Shown here one piece after another: positions 61,711-64,000 of a DNA stretch of 64,000 bases. The stretch covers positions 496,001 to 560,000 of the forward strand of contig NZ_JAENIQ020000002.1 in NCBI RefSeq assembly GCF_016595275.2. The letters run 5' to 3'. Below the pieces are notes generated by a model. The model had not been told where the DNA came from. It made no database searches and saw nothing but the letters and a program-made list of their open reading frames with translations. The position numbers and the translations under genes were made by a program. The stretch comes from Corynebacterium pygosceleis. GTDB taxonomy: Bacteria > Actinomycetota > Actinomycetes > Mycobacteriales > Mycobacteriaceae. How positions within the stretch are numbered: position 1 is the first letter of the stretch; each line of letters opens with the position of its first letter.

Positions 61711-61907
61711 TCGCCTTTCAGGTTGTTGGATCAGTTCGAGAGGGCCACACAGCTACGGCACCGTGCGCACGGGGAAGTTGTTGTCCTCCATCATGTGCGA
61801 AAGACACCCCGATGTGGCGGACATTCGCGCGGCGTGTCGGCAGTCTCAACCTCAGCTTTAAGGTTTCTGACGTGCATAAATGATGACCGTGGCGCCGCTA
61901 CCGACAG
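61711..61907 (-). promoter_or_regulatory. ftsQ-ftsZ intergenic region
   Basis: About 200 bp without a gene. An AT-rich stretch near 61850-61885 (with TTAAAG and TTTATG on the minus strand) is the likely promoter zone for ftsZ. No exact -35/-10 pair could be fixed. Confidence 0.4.
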
Positions 61908-62564
61908 CTACTGACGTACGGTGACCTGCACGGGATCGGACACGTTGTAGACCCGTCCCTCACGGCTGAGTGCCGCCGCCGCGGCGCGGGCCTTGTCGTG
62001 GTTCCGTTCGGGCGCTCCCCAGTACACCTCACGACCGTCCATCAGGACGAGTGTGATCTCGTACGGGCCGGGGGCGTCGACCCGGGCGATCTGGCTGCGC
62101 AGTCGCTCATCGAGGCTCGCGATGATCTCCGCGACACCGCTGAACAGCTCACGGTCGTCTTCCCGGGTGCCGGTGATCTCCACCGCACCGACGGGCGGGG
62201 CGTCGATGATGAAGGGGAGCCCCGTCGCATCGATCAGGTGGTCACCGTCGGACCGCGTCGCGTACAACACGGCCTCACGTTCAGTGACCTCGACGGACAC
62301 GGTTCCCGGGAAGTGCCGCTCCACCCGTGCGCGCTCGACCCACGGTAGCGCGGCCACGTCCCGTGCCGCCCGTCCCGCGTCGACCCGCACCATGTTGGCA
62401 CCGGTGACGATACCGGTGGCGGCGACGATCTCCTCCCCGTCCGTCCGCCCGGCACCCGTGACGGTGACCTCGCCGACCTTCGCCACGGGCACGAACCAGA
62501 CGAGCAGGCCGACGCTGACGAGGAGCACCGTGACCCCGAGGATCCAGGAGATCCGGTTCTTCAC
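61908..62564 (-). CDS. ftsQ: Cell division protein FtsQ
   Basis: Bitopic divisome protein. The GTG at 62564 overlaps the murC stop (GTGA) and starts [20 protein letters not shown], a single membrane anchor. A POTRA domain follows ([23 protein letters not shown]) and then the beta domain with [21 protein letters not shown]. The 218-residue length is typical of corynebacteria, with a short cytoplasmic part. It works with FtsB and FtsL, which are not in this window. Confidence 0.93.
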   Translation of the reverse strand: MKNRISWILGVTVLLVSVGLLVWFVPVAKVGEVTVTGAGRTDGEEIVAATGIVTGANMVRVDAGRAARDVAALPWVERARVERHFPGTVSVEVTEREAVLYATRSDGDHLIDATGLPFIIDAPPVGAVEITGTREDDRELFSGVAEIIASLDERLRSQIARVDAPGPYEITLVLMDGREVYWGAPERNHDKARAAAAALSREGRVYNVSDPVQVTVRQ

Positions 62565-64000
62565 TGGCCCAGCTCCGTGAGGATCTCCTCGGCGAGGACC
62601 GTCACGCTGCCGGCCCCCATCGTGAGCACGATGTCGCCGCTTCCGGCGAGTTCGGCGACCGCCGCCGGTACCCGGTTGAACTCCGGGACATAGACGCACC
62701 TGTCGGCACGGACGCGATCGGCGATGATCCGCCCGTCGACGCCTTCCACGGGTTTTTCCCGGGCACCGAAGATGTCGAGCACCACGACGCGGTCCGCGAG
62801 TGACAGTGCGTCGGCGAACTCCCCGGCGAACTCGATCGTCCGGGAGTACAGGTGCGGCTGGAAGACCACGATGATACGGCCGTCGCCGGGCTCACTGTCG
62901 AGTTTCTCCCGCGTCGCGCGGAGAACGGCCGTGACCTCCGTGGGGTGATGGGCGTAATCGTCGTAGACCCGTACCCCCGCGTGCGGACCGTCCGCCCCGG
63001 CGGGTACCTCACCCCGGAGCTCGAACCTGCGCCGCACACCGGTGAAACCGGACAGGCCCACGGCGAGTCGTCCGGGGTCGGCACCGAGCAACGTTCCGGC
63101 GAGGAGCGCCGCCGTGGCGTTGAGCACCATGTGTTTCCCCGGGGTGTGCATGTTCACGGTCACCGTGTGACCCGTGACGGTGATGGTCGCCCGTGAACCG
63201 AAGGTCTCGGTGACGATCTCCGTCACCTCCGCGCCGCACTCGACCGACGGATGTGCCGCGACGGCGGCGGTGGTGCCGTAGCCGAGGACACGGATTCCCG
63301 CGGCCGTGCACCGCTCCCCCAGTGCTGCGGCGTGCTCGTCGTCGAGACAGACGACGAGGGTGCCGTCCGGGGTCAGACGACCGGCGAAGTCGTCGAAGAC
63401 CTTGAAATAGGCGTCCGGGGTCCCGAAAAAGTCCAGGTGGTCCGGTTCGATGTTGGTGACCACCGCCACCGTCGGCTCGTAACGGAGCAGCGACGCATCC
63501 GATTCATCCGCCTCGGCGACGAAGATGTCACCGGTGCCGTGGTGGGCGTTCGTCCCGGCTTTGTTGAGTTGTCCACCGATCGCGAAACTGGGGTCGCAGC
63601 CCGCCGACTGAAGTGCCACGACGGCCATCGACGTCGTGGACGTCTTGCCGTGGGTTCCCGCGAGGAGCAGCTGCCTGTGGTCCGTCATCAGTTCGGCGAG
63701 CAGATCGGATCGACGGATCACCTCGATACCTGCGGCACGGGCACCGGCGAGTTCGGGATTGTCCTCGGGGATGGCCGCGAAGGAGGTCACGACGACGGTG
63801 GGGCGTTCGTCGAGCAGATCCAGGTTCTTCACGTCGTGACCGATCGCGATCTTCGCCCCCATGGCCCTGAGAGCGAGGACGATTCGGGAATCCTTCATGT
63901 CGGAGCCGGAGACCTGCATGCCGCGGGACAGGAGGATGCGGGCGACGCCAGACATCCCGGCTCCGCCGATGCCGATCAGATGGACACGGGACAGGTCAGT
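62561..64000 (-). CDS. murC: UDP-N-acetylmuramate--L-alanine ligase (5' end outside the window)
   Basis: Adds the first alanine of the peptidoglycan stem peptide. The frame continues to the window edge, where it reads [23 protein letters not shown], the MurC nucleotide-binding start, so only a few N-terminal residues are missing. The ATP loop is [44 protein letters not shown] and [12 protein letters not shown] are further Mur-ligase hallmarks. It is coupled to ftsQ by a 4-bp overlap and begins the division cluster as seen here. Confidence 0.95.
   Translation of the reverse strand, partial: TDLSRVHLIGIGGAGMSGVARILLSRGMQVSGSDMKDSRIVLALRAMGAKIAIGHDVKNLDLLDERPTVVVTSFAAIPEDNPELAGARAAGIEVIRRSDLLAELMTDHRQLLLAGTHGKTSTTSMAVVALQSAGCDPSFAIGGQLNKAGTNAHHGTGDIFVAEADESDASLLRYEPTVAVVTNIEPDHLDFFGTPDAYFKVFDDFAGRLTPDGTLVVCLDDEHAAALGERCTAAGIRVLGYGTTAAVAAHPSVECGAEVTEIVTETFGSRATITVTGHTVTVNMHTPGKHMVLNATAALLAGTLLGADPGRLAVGLSGFTGVRRRFELRGEVPAGADGPHAGVRVYDDYAHHPTEVTAVLRATREKLDSEPGDGRIIVVFQPHLYSRTIEFAGEFADALSLADRVVVLDIFGAREKPVEGVDGRIIADRVRADRCVYVPEFNRVPAAVAELAGSGDIVLTMGAGSVTVLAEEILTELGQ

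Overview
The window is high-GC actinobacterial DNA, and gene content and order place it in Corynebacterium. Diagnostic arrangements are the operon hisD-hisC-hisB, small membrane protein, MFS, hisH-hisA-impA-hisF-hisI; a TetR gene in the bioQ position beside glgX; ilvA next to a secreted beta-propeller protein and dnaE; and the division cluster murC-ftsQ-ftsZ-pgeF-yggS-sepF-yggT-wag31 followed by ileS. The species cannot be fixed from sequence reading alone. No rRNA, tRNA, CRISPR array, insertion sequence or prophage was seen; this is a conserved chromosomal backbone.

Layout. 0-6.8 kb: an M20 amidohydrolase converges on glgP (alpha-glucan phosphorylase), then pyk and lgt. 7-18.4 kb: a long minus-strand run with a lipoprotein, a divergent trpC, a Trp-associated membrane protein and the histidine genes, headed by hisD behind a leader that may be a histidine T-box. 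18.7-21.7 kb: two tandem plus-strand genes of YbjN-like modules and a membrane protein. 21.8-25 kb: biotin genes bsaP and bioB with a perfect BioQ-type palindrome upstream, a Ser/Thr-rich lipoprotein, and bioQ. 25-36 kb: glycogen and trehalose metabolism (glgX, treY, treZ) mixed with a degenerate exonuclease-BRCT protein, a RelP-type alarmone synthetase homologue, an S4 RNA-binding protein and a YigZ protein. 36-48 kb: a DHA2 exporter, ilvA, a secreted propeller protein, dnaE, rarD, rluD and lspA. 48-53 kb: two lipoproteins, ansA, a TM2 protein and dinB. 53-64 kb: ileS with a T-box leader, then the division cluster, ending inside murC.

How the genes fit together. GlgP, GlgX, TreY and TreZ make a glycogen breakdown and trehalose set. 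TreY and TreZ convert alpha-1,4-glucan to trehalose, GlgX removes the branches, and GlgP releases glucose-1-phosphate. Lgt and LspA process the several lipobox proteins encoded here. FtsZ carries the C-terminal tail expected to bind SepF, and Wag31 drives polar growth. BioQ probably represses bioB-bsaP through the box at 23189-23201.

Regulation is visible in many places. Numerous genes have a TANNNT -10 hexamer ending 6-8 nt before the start codon, the geometry of leaderless transcripts. Several long perfect hairpins end transcription units. The most unusual observations are a probable -1 frameshift at the end of the MFS gene upstream of hisH, a TrpC with two altered active-site positions, an exonuclease-fold/BRCT protein lacking its catalytic residues, and the candidate histidine T-box. 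I did not find a clearly new multi-gene system.
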